From Actinomycetes bacterium (lineage in GTDB: Bacteria; Actinomycetota; CALGFH01), in NCBI GenBank assembly GCA_030146615.1, contig JASLBL010000514.1, positions 1 to 34,081 on the forward strand: a stretch of DNA of 34,081 nucleotides, given 5' to 3'. A program made the position numbers and the translations under genes. Of the stretch, positions 7,864-15,136 are shown in pieces (within the stretch, counting starts at the first letter, position 1; every line of letters begins with the position of its first letter). Under the pieces are notes generated by a model, which was not told where the DNA came from, made no database searches, and worked only from the letters and a program-made list of their open reading frames with translations.

Positions 7864-8100
7864 ATGTCCAGCAGCAGCGAGGCCGCCCCGCCGCCGTTCA
7901 CGCCCGGCCGGTTCGCGGGCCGGGCCGCCTTCAAGTCCCAGCACGCCCCCGGCGTCCTCGGGCCGCTCATGCAGACCATGATCCCGCCGGTGGCCACCGC
8001 CGACCAGCTCGCCGCCACCATCACCTGGCCGCTCAGCGACGACGCCAGCAACGTCAACGGGGCCATCCTCCCCTCCGACGGCGGCTGGTCGGCGATCTGA
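7864..8100 (+). pseudogene. C-terminal remnant of a short-chain dehydrogenase
   Basis: The 78-codon frame ends with a typical SDR C-terminus (LSDDASNVNGAILPSDGGWSAI) preceded by an SDR-like helix region (AAFKSQHAPG). The Rossmann glycine motif and catalytic Ser/Tyr/Lys are absent, and nothing upstream in any frame restores them. The sequence to the left belongs to an intergenic region and an antisense gene. It is most likely a deletion remnant. ATG 7864 with a weak GGGAG site could still be translated. It ends 8 bases before the receiver/reductase fusion gene. Confidence 0.6.
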
Positions 8101-8108
8101 ACGGCCAC

Positions 8109-9773
8109 ATGCCCCAGCCGATCCTGTTCCTGGTCGACGACCGCCCGCGCGTGCTGGAGGCACTCGCCGACGACCTGGAGCGGCGGTTCGGGGCCGACCA
8201 CCGGGTCCTCACCGAGCGGCGGCCCAAGGCGGCCCTGGAGGCGCTGGAGGCGCTGGCCCGGCAGGGCGAGGAGGTCGCGCTGATCGTGGCCGGGCAGAAG
8301 ATGGCCGAGCTGCCCGGGGTCGCGGTCCTGCTCCGGGCACACGAGCTGCACCCCTCGGCCAAGCGGGTACTGCTGGTCGGGCGGCGAGCGTGGACGCCGG
8401 CCAACCCGGCGGTGCGAGCCATGACCCTCGGGCAGATCGACACCTACCTGTTCGAGCCCTGGCTGCCGGTGGAACGGTTCCTGTACCTGCCGATCAGCCA
8501 GGTCCTGGCCGACTGGGTGCCGTCACGCGGGCCCAGCTTCGAGGGGATCCGGATCGTGGGGCCCCGCTGGGGGACCCGCTCGCACGAGCTCCGCGACATG
8601 CTGACCCGGATGGGCATCCCCCACGGCTGGTACCAGGCGGACACGGCCGCCGGCCGGCGGATCCTGGAGGAGGCCGGCCAGGACGGCTCGCGACTGCCGG
8701 TGGTGCTGTTCCACAGCGGCCAGGTGTTCGTCAACCCCTCCAACCCCGAGCTGGCCGAGGCGCTCGGGTTCGGGACCAGGCCGGCGGCCGGGTCCTATGA
8801 CCTGGTGATCGTCGGGGCCGGGCCGGCCGGGCTGGCCGCGGCCGTGTACGCCGCCTCCGAGGGCCTGGACACGCTGGTGGTGGAGCCCCAGGTGGCCGGC
8901 GGGCAGGCCGGGACCTCGGCCATGATCCGCAACTACCTGGGCTTCCCCCGCGGGATCGGCGGCGGCGACCTGGCCAACCGGGCCCTGGAGCAGGCCTGGC
9001 TGTTCGGGGCCAACCTGGTCCTGGCCCAGCGGGCGACCGGGCTGCGCGCCGACGGAGACCGGCGTCTGGTCCGGCTCTCGGACGGCAGCGAGGTCGCCGC
9101 CGCGGCGGTGGTGGTGGCCTCGGGGATGTCGTGGCGGCGGCTCGGGGTCCCCGAGCTGGAGGCGCTGGTCGGGTCCGGTGTCTTCTACGGTGCGGCCGGG
9201 GCCGAGGCCAGGGCCTTGGAGGGCCAGGACGTGTTCGTGGTCGGGGCCGGCAACTCGGCCGGTCAGGCCGCCCTCCACCTGGCCAGGCACGCCGCCTCGG
9301 TGACCCTGCTGGCCCGCGGGCCCGACCTGGCCAAGAGCATGTCCGACTACCTGATCCAGGAGATCGAGCAGGCCCAGAACGTGACCGTCCGGCTGCGCAC
9401 CCAGGTGGTCGGCGGGCTGGGCCGCCACCGCCTGGAGGGCCTGGTCCTGCGGCACCGGGACGACGGGACGACCGAGGAGGTGCCGGCGGCGGCCCTGTTT
9501 GTGATGATCGGGGGCGAGCCCCGGACGGAGTGGCTGGCCGGGGTCGAGCGCGACGACCGTGGCTACGTCCTGACCGGCCACGACCTGCTCGGCCCGGGTG
9601 GGGTGCCGGTCGGCTGGCCCCTGCGGCGGCCGCCGCTGCTGCTGGAGACCAGCATCCCCGGGGTGTTCGCGGCCGGCGACGTCCGCCAGCGGTCGGTCAA
9701 GCGGGTCGCCTCGGCGGTCGGCGAGGGCGCCGTCGCCGTCCAGCTCGTCCACCAGTACCTGGGCCGCACGTGA
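8109..9773 (+). CDS. Receiver-domain/thioredoxin-reductase-like FAD oxidoreductase fusion
   Basis: This 554-residue protein has three parts. An N-terminal response-regulator-like domain (about 1-125) keeps the acidic pair Asp10-Asp11. A thioredoxin-like linker (about 145-222) ends in PVVLFHSGQVFVNPSN. The C-terminal part (about 230-554) is a thioredoxin-reductase-like flavoprotein with FAD motif GAGPAGLAAA (236-245), NAD(P) motif GAGNSAGQAA (379-388) and C-terminal VFAAGDVRQ. Two expected residues are missing. The receiver phosphoacceptor position is Gly62 (IVAGQKM), and the redox CxxC is Gly361-Ala-Ala-Gly364. It therefore cannot be a normal phosphorelay receiver or disulfide reductase. Fusions of this layout are known in actinobacteria and other soil bacteria. 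A strong hairpin follows the stop. Confidence 0.9.
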   Translation: MPQPILFLVDDRPRVLEALADDLERRFGADHRVLTERRPKAALEALEALARQGEEVALIVAGQKMAELPGVAVLLRAHELHPSAKRVLLVGRRAWTPANPAVRAMTLGQIDTYLFEPWLPVERFLYLPISQVLADWVPSRGPSFEGIRIVGPRWGTRSHELRDMLTRMGIPHGWYQADTAAGRRILEEAGQDGSRLPVVLFHSGQVFVNPSNPELAEALGFGTRPAAGSYDLVIVGAGPAGLAAAVYAASEGLDTLVVEPQVAGGQAGTSAMIRNYLGFPRGIGGGDLANRALEQAWLFGANLVLAQRATGLRADGDRRLVRLSDGSEVAAAAVVVASGMSWRRLGVPELEALVGSGVFYGAAGAEARALEGQDVFVVGAGNSAGQAALHLARHAASVTLLARGPDLAKSMSDYLIQEIEQAQNVTVRLRTQVVGGLGRHRLEGLVLRHRDDGTTEEVPAAALFVMIGGEPRTEWLAGVERDDRGYVLTGHDLLGPGGVPVGWPLRRPPLLLETSIPGVFAAGDVRQRSVKRVASAVGEGAVAVQLVHQYLGRT

Positions 9774-9809
9774 GCGACCGGGCCGCGTGGTGGGGCGCGG
9801 CCCGGTCGC
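9774..9809. terminator. Strong bidirectional terminator-like hairpin
   Basis: Perfect 14-bp inverted repeats (9774-9787 and 9796-9809; GCGACCGGGCCGCG and its complement) flank an 8-base loop. The hairpin begins directly after the stop of the reductase fusion and faces the convergent gene ending at 9823. There is no T-run. It is the most stable hairpin I found in the window. Confidence 0.7.
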
Positions 9810-9822
9810 CGGTCGGGCTGGG

Positions 9823-10386
9823 TCAGGGCTGCTCGGGCGGGTCGTGGTAGACGCCGACGGTCTGCTCGGCGGTGCCGCCGGGGCCGACGGCCTTGACGGT
9901 CAGGTGGCCGAGGATCGGCTCGTTCGGGTAGCGCCAGTTGAACAGCCAGCCGTCGCGGCCGTTGCTGTCCTGGCCGATCTTGCGGGCGAGGTCGGCGGTG
10001 CCGGTGCCGGTCGGGGTGAGCCAGAACTCGACCCTGGTGGCGTGCTGGGCGTCGAGCACGAAGGTGACGAGGCCGGCGCCGGGCGACAGCCGCCAGAACG
10101 CACCGTCCTTGGGCAGGACCGGCTCGCTGCCGATCCCGACAATACGCGGCCGGGGGGCAGGCTTGGTGGTGTCGGACGGCGGTGGGCCGTCAGGGATGGT
10201 CACGACCCCGGTCTCCGGGTCGGGAGCGGGGGCCGGGGCGGCCGCGGGCTCGCTCTGGGCGGCGGCCGTGGTCGCGGTGGCGTTGTCGTCGGGCCCCGAG
10301 TACGCGCCGCGGGCGCCGAGGGCCCAGCCAGCGAGGCCGACCGCGATGACCGCGATGGCCACGAGCAGGATTCGGACAGGTCGCAT
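9823..10386 (-). CDS. Membrane-anchored or secreted protein of unknown function
   Basis: This 187-residue protein starts with a positively charged end and one hydrophobic segment (about 5-26; RILLVAIAVIAVGLAGWALG), a signal anchor or uncleaved signal peptide with no lipobox. A disordered Ala/Pro/Thr-rich linker follows (about 30-85). The C-terminal domain (about 90-187) ends in HLTVKAVGPGGTAEQTVGVY and resembles an extracellular beta-sandwich (Ig- or fibronectin-like), but I do not recognise a specific family. Start ATG 10386. It lies downstream of the aldehyde dehydrogenase gene on the same strand, with a 98-base gap containing a hairpin, so it is probably a separate unit. Confidence 0.75.
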   Translation of the reverse strand: MRPVRILLVAIAVIAVGLAGWALGARGAYSGPDDNATATTAAAQSEPAAAPAPAPDPETGVVTIPDGPPPSDTTKPAPRPRIVGIGSEPVLPKDGAFWRLSPGAGLVTFVLDAQHATRVEFWLTPTGTGTADLARKIGQDSNGRDGWLFNWRYPNEPILGHLTVKAVGPGGTAEQTVGVYHDPPEQP

Positions 10387-10444
10387 GGTGACTGCCTTCT
10401 TCGGTTGGCTGGTGTCGCCACCATGCTGCGCTCCCGGGCCGCGC

Positions 10445-10459
10445 TGCGGCAGTGCCGCA
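10445..10459 (-). terminator. Small hairpin after the dmpC-like gene
   Basis: TGCGGC (10445-10450) and GCCGCA (10454-10459) form a 6-bp stem with a 3-base loop, about 26 bases past the aldehyde dehydrogenase stop on the minus strand. It is a weak terminator candidate ending the meta-cleavage operon. The rest of the gap (10387-10484) shows nothing else I can name. Confidence 0.35.
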
Positions 10460-10484
10460 CCGCACAGCCCCGGTTTGCCGTCGG

Positions 10485-11921
10485 TCACATCTGCATGACC
10501 ACGGCCTTGGCCTCGGTGAAGAACTCGCGGCTGTAGCGGCCGCCCTCGCGGCCGATGCCCGAGTCCTTGTACCCGCCGAACGGGGCCCGCAGGTCGCGCA
10601 CGAAGAAGCAGTTGACCCAGATGGTGCCGGCCCGGACGGCGGCCGCGACCCGGTGGGCCCGGCGCAGGCTCTCGGTGAACACCATCGCGTTGAGGCCGTA
10701 GGCCGTGTCGTTGGCCAGGGCGACGGCCTCCTCGTCGGTGTCGAACGGCTGGACCACCACCACCGGGCCGAAGATCTCCTCCCGGCAGACCCGCATGTCC
10801 TGGCGGACGTCGACCAGCACGGTCGGCCTGACCCACCAGCCGTCGCCGCGGCCGCCGGTGCGGACCTTGGCGCCCTCGGCGGCGGCCAGGTCCAGGTAGC
10901 CGGTGACCTTCTCCCAGTGCTCGCGGGACGACAGCGGCCCGACCTCGGTGGCCTCGTCCAGCGGGTCGCCGAGGCGCATGGCCTCGGCGCCGGCCACGAA
11001 GCGGTCGAGGAACTCCTCGTACACCGGCCGCTGCACGTACAGCCGGGACCCGGACAGGCAGACCTGGCCGGCGTTGAGGAAGATGGCCCGCAGTGACCAG
11101 TCGACCGCGTTGCCGAGGTCGGCGTCGGCGAAGACCAGGTTGGCGCCCTTGCCGCCGAGCTCGAAGCTGACCCGCTTGAGGGTGGGGGCGCCGGCGGCGA
11201 GGATGGCCCGGCCGGTGGCCGACTCGCCGGTGAAGGTGATCAGGTCGACCCCGGGGTCCTCGGTCAGGGCCTGGCCGGCCTCGCCGGGCCCGAACCCCTG
11301 GACGACGTTGAGCGTCCCCGGGGGCAGGCCGGCCTGGCCGGCCAGCAGGCCGAGGCGGTGGCAGGACGCCGGCGACTGCTCGGCCGGCTTCAGGACCACC
11401 GTGTTGCCGAAGGCCAGGGCCGGGGCGACCTTCCAGGTGGCCAGCATGAGGGGGAAGTTCCAGGGCGAGATGGCCGCGGCCACCCCGACCGGCTCGTGGC
11501 GGGTGTAGACGTGGTGGCCGGTCGGCGAGGGCAGGGCCTCGTCGGTGGCCAGGGCGGCGTAGTCGGCGAAGAAGCGGAAGTTGAGGGCGGCCCGGTGGGC
11601 GTCGTTGTCGCGGGCCTGGCGGATCGGCTTGCCCATGTCGGTCGAGTCCAGCCGGCCGAGGGTGGCCGCCTCGGCCTCGATCAGGTCGGCCAGCCGGTGC
11701 AGGGCCTGCCCGCGCTCGGCCGGGGCCATGCGCGGCCACGGGCCCTCGTCGAAGGCCCGGCGGGCGGCGGCCACAGCCGCGGCCGCGTCGTCCGCCGACC
11801 CCCGGGCGACCCGGGCCCAGGCCTCCTCGGTGGCCGGGTTGACCGACTCGAAGGTGCGGCCGTCGGCCGCGGCCCGCTCCTCCCCGTCGATCACGTGCGG
11901 GATCTCGACCAGGCTGCTCAT
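10485..11921 (-). CDS. dmpC: 2-Hydroxymuconic (or 2-aminomuconic) semialdehyde dehydrogenase
   Basis: This 478-residue NAD-dependent aldehyde dehydrogenase has all catalytic elements: Asn155 (PWNF), Lys178 (VVLKPAEQSP), Glu254 (FELGGKG) and nucleophile Cys288 (NAGQVCLSGSR). The C-terminus (PFGGYKDSGIGREGG) and NCFFVRDLRAPFGG match the branch of DmpC/XylG, HpaE and AmnC enzymes, which oxidise ring-cleavage semialdehydes. In this cluster it would convert 2-hydroxymuconate semialdehyde to 2-hydroxymuconate, feeding the tautomerase and decarboxylase. With the AmnAB-like dioxygenase elsewhere in the window, 2-aminomuconate semialdehyde is an alternative substrate. It is the last gene of the leftward meta operon; start ATG 11921 has a GGAGGAGCGCC site. 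No 2-hydroxymuconate semialdehyde hydrolase (DmpD) is present, so only the dehydrogenase branch is encoded. Confidence 0.9.
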   Translation of the reverse strand: MSSLVEIPHVIDGEERAAADGRTFESVNPATEEAWARVARGSADDAAAAVAAARRAFDEGPWPRMAPAERGQALHRLADLIEAEAATLGRLDSTDMGKPIRQARDNDAHRAALNFRFFADYAALATDEALPSPTGHHVYTRHEPVGVAAAISPWNFPLMLATWKVAPALAFGNTVVLKPAEQSPASCHRLGLLAGQAGLPPGTLNVVQGFGPGEAGQALTEDPGVDLITFTGESATGRAILAAGAPTLKRVSFELGGKGANLVFADADLGNAVDWSLRAIFLNAGQVCLSGSRLYVQRPVYEEFLDRFVAGAEAMRLGDPLDEATEVGPLSSREHWEKVTGYLDLAAAEGAKVRTGGRGDGWWVRPTVLVDVRQDMRVCREEIFGPVVVVQPFDTDEEAVALANDTAYGLNAMVFTESLRRAHRVAAAVRAGTIWVNCFFVRDLRAPFGGYKDSGIGREGGRYSREFFTEAKAVVMQM

Positions 11922-11967
11922 TGGCGCTCCTCCAGCTCGATCGCGGCGTCGTGTGCGCCCGCCGTGC

Positions 11968-12624
11968 TCACGGTGTCCCTCCGTCGTCGGCCAGCCCGAT
12001 GGCCTGGCGGACCTCGTCGTAGCTGTGGTCGGGCCGGGTGACGTCGAACCAGACCGCGGTCATGCCGGCCGCCTCGGCCCCGGCGGCGTTGGCCGGCTGG
12101 TCGTCGACGAACACCGCCTGGTCGGCGGCGACCCCGAGGCGGTCGAGGACGAGCCGGTAGGCGGCGGGCTCCGGCTTGCGGGTCCCGTGCCGGGAGGTGT
12201 CGACCACGCAGGCGACCTCGGCCAGGACCCGCATCCGGTCGATCCAGGCCTGGCCGTGGAAGTCGTACAGGTCGTTGGTGAGCACGGCCGTCTGGAGCCC
12301 GGCGGCCTGGGCGGCGGCCACGAGCGTCCGGGCCTGGGGCCGGACCAGCTCCTCCTCGGGGCCGTCGAACAGCCGGGCCATCATGGCCGGCACCCCGTCC
12401 TCGCCCGAGACCGCCGCGACCTCGGCCGCCCGGCCGGCCCAGTAGGCGCGCTCGCTCAGCTCCCCGGCCTGCATGGCCCGCCACAGCGGGTCGGCGGCCG
12501 GGTCGAACGGCCCCGGCCAGCCGAAGGTCCCCGCCGGCACCCCGAGCGACCGCTCCAGAGCCGGGAGCCGCTCGAACGGGGTCACCAGCACCGGCCCGCC
12601 GAAGTCGAGCACCACCGCCTTCAC
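11968..12624 (-). CDS. HAD-superfamily hydrolase, subclass IA-like
   Basis: This 218-residue HAD protein has motif I at the start (VVLDFGGPV; nucleophile Asp7), motif II LTND, motif III Lys in TRKPEPAAY and motif IV FVDDQPAN. The second Asp of the usual DxD is Gly, as in several HAD-IA proteins, so phosphatase activity is uncertain. The start is GTG 12624, overlapping the ferredoxin stop as GTGA and beginning right at the domain. It is embedded in the meta operon between the Rieske ferredoxin and the semialdehyde dehydrogenase. A paralogue with the same DxGG motif is at 27816-28679 in the microcompartment operon, which suggests a pathway role, perhaps on a phosphorylated aromatic or as a repair enzyme. 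Confidence 0.85.
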   Translation of the reverse strand: MKAVVLDFGGPVLVTPFERLPALERSLGVPAGTFGWPGPFDPAADPLWRAMQAGELSERAYWAGRAAEVAAVSGEDGVPAMMARLFDGPEEELVRPQARTLVAAAQAAGLQTAVLTNDLYDFHGQAWIDRMRVLAEVACVVDTSRHGTRKPEPAAYRLVLDRLGVAADQAVFVDDQPANAAGAEAAGMTAVWFDVTRPDHSYDEVRQAIGLADDGGTP

Positions 12625-13097
12625 CGGGTTCGCCCCTCGCGGGCGTGCTCCAGCAGGATCTCGCGCCAGGAGCGGGGCGGCGGGGCCGGGGTGACGGTGA
12701 CCCGGACCTCGCCGTCGACCACCCGGACCGGGTAGGTGGCCACCCGCAGGCCGGGCTGGCCGAGCCGCCGGCCGCTGTGGACGTCGTAGCGCCACCAGTG
12801 CAGCGGGCAGACCAGCACCTGGCCGTCCAGGTGGCCGCAGGCCAGCGACCCGCCGCGGTGCAGGCAGGTGTCGTCCAGGGCGAACAGCCGGCCGCCGGCG
12901 TTGCCGACGGCCAGGCGTCGCCCGGCCGCCTCCAGCAGCCGCACGGTCCCGGCGGGCAGGTCCTCGGCCCGGCCGGCCGCCAGCTCGACCGGTGCGGAGG
13001 GGTCCGGCCGGAGGGGTCCGGGGAACCCCGGAGGGGTGCCCCGATCAGACGGGTAGCTCTTCCGAGGGGGTGCCCCGGTCGGTCGATCCGCGCTCAC
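12621..13097 (-). CDS. Rieske-type [2Fe-2S] ferredoxin
   Basis: This 158-residue protein has a Rieske domain (about 37-135) with cluster ligands Cys78-x-His80 and Cys97-x2-His100 (DTCLHRGGSL and VCPLHWWRYD). It resembles the ferredoxins that feed three-component ring-hydroxylating dioxygenases. It probably supplies electrons to the Rieske oxygenase at 24505-25755; no reductase gene is in the window. GTG 13097 is chosen because it overlaps the tautomerase stop as GTGA, but the first 35 residues are Pro/Gly/Arg-rich and unlike ferredoxins, so a later start is possible. After a Pro-rich linker (TPAPPP) the protein ends in a short amphipathic helix (RSWREILLEHAREG), which is unusual and could be a docking or encapsulation tail. 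Confidence 0.87.
   Translation of the reverse strand: MSADRPTGAPPRKSYPSDRGTPPGFPGPLRPDPSAPVELAAGRAEDLPAGTVRLLEAAGRRLAVGNAGGRLFALDDTCLHRGGSLACGHLDGQVLVCPLHWWRYDVHSGRRLGQPGLRVATYPVRVVDGEVRVTVTPAPPPRSWREILLEHAREGRTR
13043..13085. repeat. GC-rich dispersed repeat, copy C (divergent)
   Basis: This segment lies in the low-complexity start of the Rieske ferredoxin gene. It resembles segments at 17831-17873 and 28582-28618. On the minus strand all three share a GCACCCCCTC-like start and a later CCCTCC/CCGTCT stretch, in the same reading frame. Copy C is the least similar. Confidence 0.3.
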
Positions 13098-13324
13098 CGG
13101 CCCTGGTCCCCCGCCGGCGGCTGGGCGTCGACCGGACCCCTGGCCACCGAGTAGGGGACACCGCCGATACCCCACAGGTCGGGGTCGACCTCGGAGACCA
13201 TCACCCGGACCCGGTCGATGGGGGTGTCGAGGGTGTCGGCGACGACCCGCGACACCTCCTCGACGAGCCGGATGAGGACCGCCTTGTCGCGGCCGCGGAC
13301 GAGGTCGATGCGGACGAACGGCAT
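13094..13324 (-). CDS. dmpI: 4-Oxalocrotonate (2-hydroxymuconate) tautomerase
   Basis: This 76-residue tautomerase keeps the catalytic N-terminal Pro after Met removal. In mature numbering it keeps Arg11 (VRGRDK) and Arg39 (DRVRVMV). The position of active-site Phe50 is Trp in LWGIGG. It isomerises 2-hydroxymuconate to 2-oxo-3-hexenedioate between the semialdehyde dehydrogenase and the decarboxylase. It is slightly longer than the usual 62-63 residues because of a C-terminal tail (about 62-76). It follows the decarboxylase gene by 19 bases with an AAGGAGGAGCC site and overlaps the ferredoxin start. Confidence 0.93.
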   Translation of the reverse strand: MPFVRIDLVRGRDKAVLIRLVEEVSRVVADTLDTPIDRVRVMVSEVDPDLWGIGGVPYSVARGPVDAQPPAGDQGR

Positions 13325-13343
13325 GGCTCCTCCTTGGTCACCG

Positions 13344-14123
13344 CTAGCGGACGGCCAGCTCCACGGTCCCGAGGCGGCCGAAGCGGGCCACGGCCACGTC
13401 GCCGGGGGCGACCGCCACCGCCTCGGTGAGCCCGCCCGACAGGACCAGGTCACCGGCGGCCAGGCGGCGGTCCCGGCGGGCCAGGGCCCGGGCCAGCCAG
13501 GCCACGGCGGCGGCCGGGTGGCCGAGGGCGGCCGCCCCGGCGGCCGTGGCCCTGACCCGGCCGCCGACCTCGAGCACGCAGCCGACCAGGCGCAGGTCGA
13601 TCCCGTCGACGGACTGGCGGACGCCGCCAAGGACCAGGCGGGCGGCCGAGGCGTTGTCGGCGACGACGTCGGGCAGGGTGAAGGCGTAGCCGGCGTAGCG
13701 GCTGTCGAGCACCTCGATGGCCGGGGCCACGGCGGCGGTGGCGGCCAGCACCTGGGCGGCGGTGACCCGCTCCCCGGCCAGGTCGGCCCCGAGCAGGAAG
13801 GCGATCTCGGGCTCGACCCGGGGCTGGATGAGCTGGCCGGTGTCGAGCGGCTCGCCGACGTCCAGGAGCATGGCGTCGGTGAGCTCGCCGTACAACGGCT
13901 CGGCCACGCCCATCTGGGCCTGCTTGGCCCGGCTGGTCAGCCCCAGCTTGAACCCGACCGGCCGCTCCCCCGCCGCGGCCAGCAGCCGGACCCCGGCCTC
14001 CTGGACGGCGTAGGCCAGCTCCAGGTCGAGCCCGGGGTGCTCGACGGTCAGGCCGGTGCCGGCGCTGCGGCGCTGGCGCAGCCCGGCCAGCTGCTGGGCC
14101 AGGGCGACCGGGTCGGGGCTCAC
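13344..14123 (-). CDS. dmpH: 2-Oxo-3-hexenedioate (4-oxalocrotonate) decarboxylase
   Basis: This 259-residue protein belongs to the hydratase/decarboxylase family of meta pathways (GFKLGLTSRAKQAQMGV, LIQPRVEPEIAFLLG, AIEVLDSRYAGYAFTLPDVVADNASA). It removes CO2 from 2-oxo-3-hexenedioate to give 2-hydroxypenta-2,4-dienoate. It is homologous to the hydratase at 16044-16901. The assignment of decarboxylase versus hydratase rests on gene order, which matches dmpE-F-G-H-I, since the two are similar by eye. The two enzymes normally form a complex. The start is GTG 14123, overlapping the aldolase stop as GTGA. Confidence 0.87.
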   Translation of the reverse strand: MSPDPVALAQQLAGLRQRRSAGTGLTVEHPGLDLELAYAVQEAGVRLLAAAGERPVGFKLGLTSRAKQAQMGVAEPLYGELTDAMLLDVGEPLDTGQLIQPRVEPEIAFLLGADLAGERVTAAQVLAATAAVAPAIEVLDSRYAGYAFTLPDVVADNASAARLVLGGVRQSVDGIDLRLVGCVLEVGGRVRATAAGAAALGHPAAAVAWLARALARRDRRLAAGDLVLSGGLTEAVAVAPGDVAVARFGRLGTVELAVR

Positions 14124-15136
14124 ACCGGCGCCTCCTTGCGGGCCAGCTCCAGGGCGACGTCGAGGATCATGTCCTCCTGGCCCCCGACGATGCGGCGCCG
14201 GCCAAGCTCGAGCAGGATCTCGCCCACGTCGACCCCGTAGTGGGCCGCGGCCCGCTGGGCGTGGAGCAGGAACGACCCGTAGACGCCGGCGTAGCCGAGC
14301 AGCAGCCCGGCCCGGTCGATCACCCCCATCTCCGGGCGGAGGGGCCGGACCAGGTCCTCGGCCACCCCCATGGCCTCCAGGGGGTCGACCCCGGTGGGCA
14401 GGCCGAGCTTGTCGCAGGTGGCGACCAGGACCTCGGTCGGGCAGTTGCCGGCTCCGGCGCCAAGCCCGGCGCAGCAGCCGTCGAGCTGGGCCGCCCCGGC
14501 GTCCAGGGCGGCCAGGGAGTTGGCCACGGCCAGGGACAGGTTGTTGTGGGCGTGATGGCCGACCTGGCAGCGCAGCCCCTCGGCCAGCGTCCCCACCCGG
14601 GCGCGGGCGTCGGCGGTGGTCATGGCCCCGGCCGAGTCGACCACGTACACGCAGTCGGCCCCGTACGACTCCATCAGCCGGGCCTGGGCCAGCAGCTCGG
14701 CCGGCTCGGCCATGTGGGCCATCATCAGGAACCCGACCGCCTCCATGCCGAGCCGCTTGGCCAGGCGGATGTGCTGCTCGGAGATGTCGGCCTCGGTGCA
14801 GTGGGTGGCGATCCGGGCCACCCGCACCCCCCGGTCGGCCATGTCGCGCAGGTCGTCGGCGACCCCGATCCCGGGCAGGAGCAGGACCGCGATCCGGGCC
14901 CGGGTGGCGGCCTCGACCGCCGCCGACACCAGCTCGCGCTCGTCGGTGCCGGAGAAGCCGTAGTTGAACGAGGAGCCGCCCAGCCCGTCGCCGTGGCTGA
15001 CCTCGATCACCGGCACCCCGGCGGCGTCCAGGCCGCGGACGATGGATGCCACCTGCTCGGCGGTGTAGCGGTGGGAGAGGGCGTGGGAGCCGTCGCGCAG
15101 GGTCGAGTCGGTCAGCCGGAACGCGGTCCCAGTCAT
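14120..15136 (-). CDS. dmpG: 4-Hydroxy-2-oxovalerate aldolase
   Basis: This 338-residue aldolase (DmpG/BphI/MhpE family) cleaves 4-hydroxy-2-oxovalerate to pyruvate and acetaldehyde. It has the metal ligand Asp15 in TLRDGSHAL, the catalytic His18, and metal ligands His195 and His197 in VGHHAHNNLSLA. The C-terminal domain (about 270-338) that binds the acetaldehyde dehydrogenase and channels acetaldehyde is present. Start ATG 15136 overlaps the acetaldehyde dehydrogenase stop (ATGA), matching their partnership as one complex. Acetaldehyde is toxic and volatile, which gives a reason for the microcompartment shell genes elsewhere in the window. Confidence 0.95.
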   Translation of the reverse strand: MTGTAFRLTDSTLRDGSHALSHRYTAEQVASIVRGLDAAGVPVIEVSHGDGLGGSSFNYGFSGTDERELVSAAVEAATRARIAVLLLPGIGVADDLRDMADRGVRVARIATHCTEADISEQHIRLAKRLGMEAVGFLMMAHMAEPAELLAQARLMESYGADCVYVVDSAGAMTTADARARVGTLAEGLRCQVGHHAHNNLSLAVANSLAALDAGAAQLDGCCAGLGAGAGNCPTEVLVATCDKLGLPTGVDPLEAMGVAEDLVRPLRPEMGVIDRAGLLLGYAGVYGSFLLHAQRAAAHYGVDVGEILLELGRRRIVGGQEDMILDVALELARKEAPV

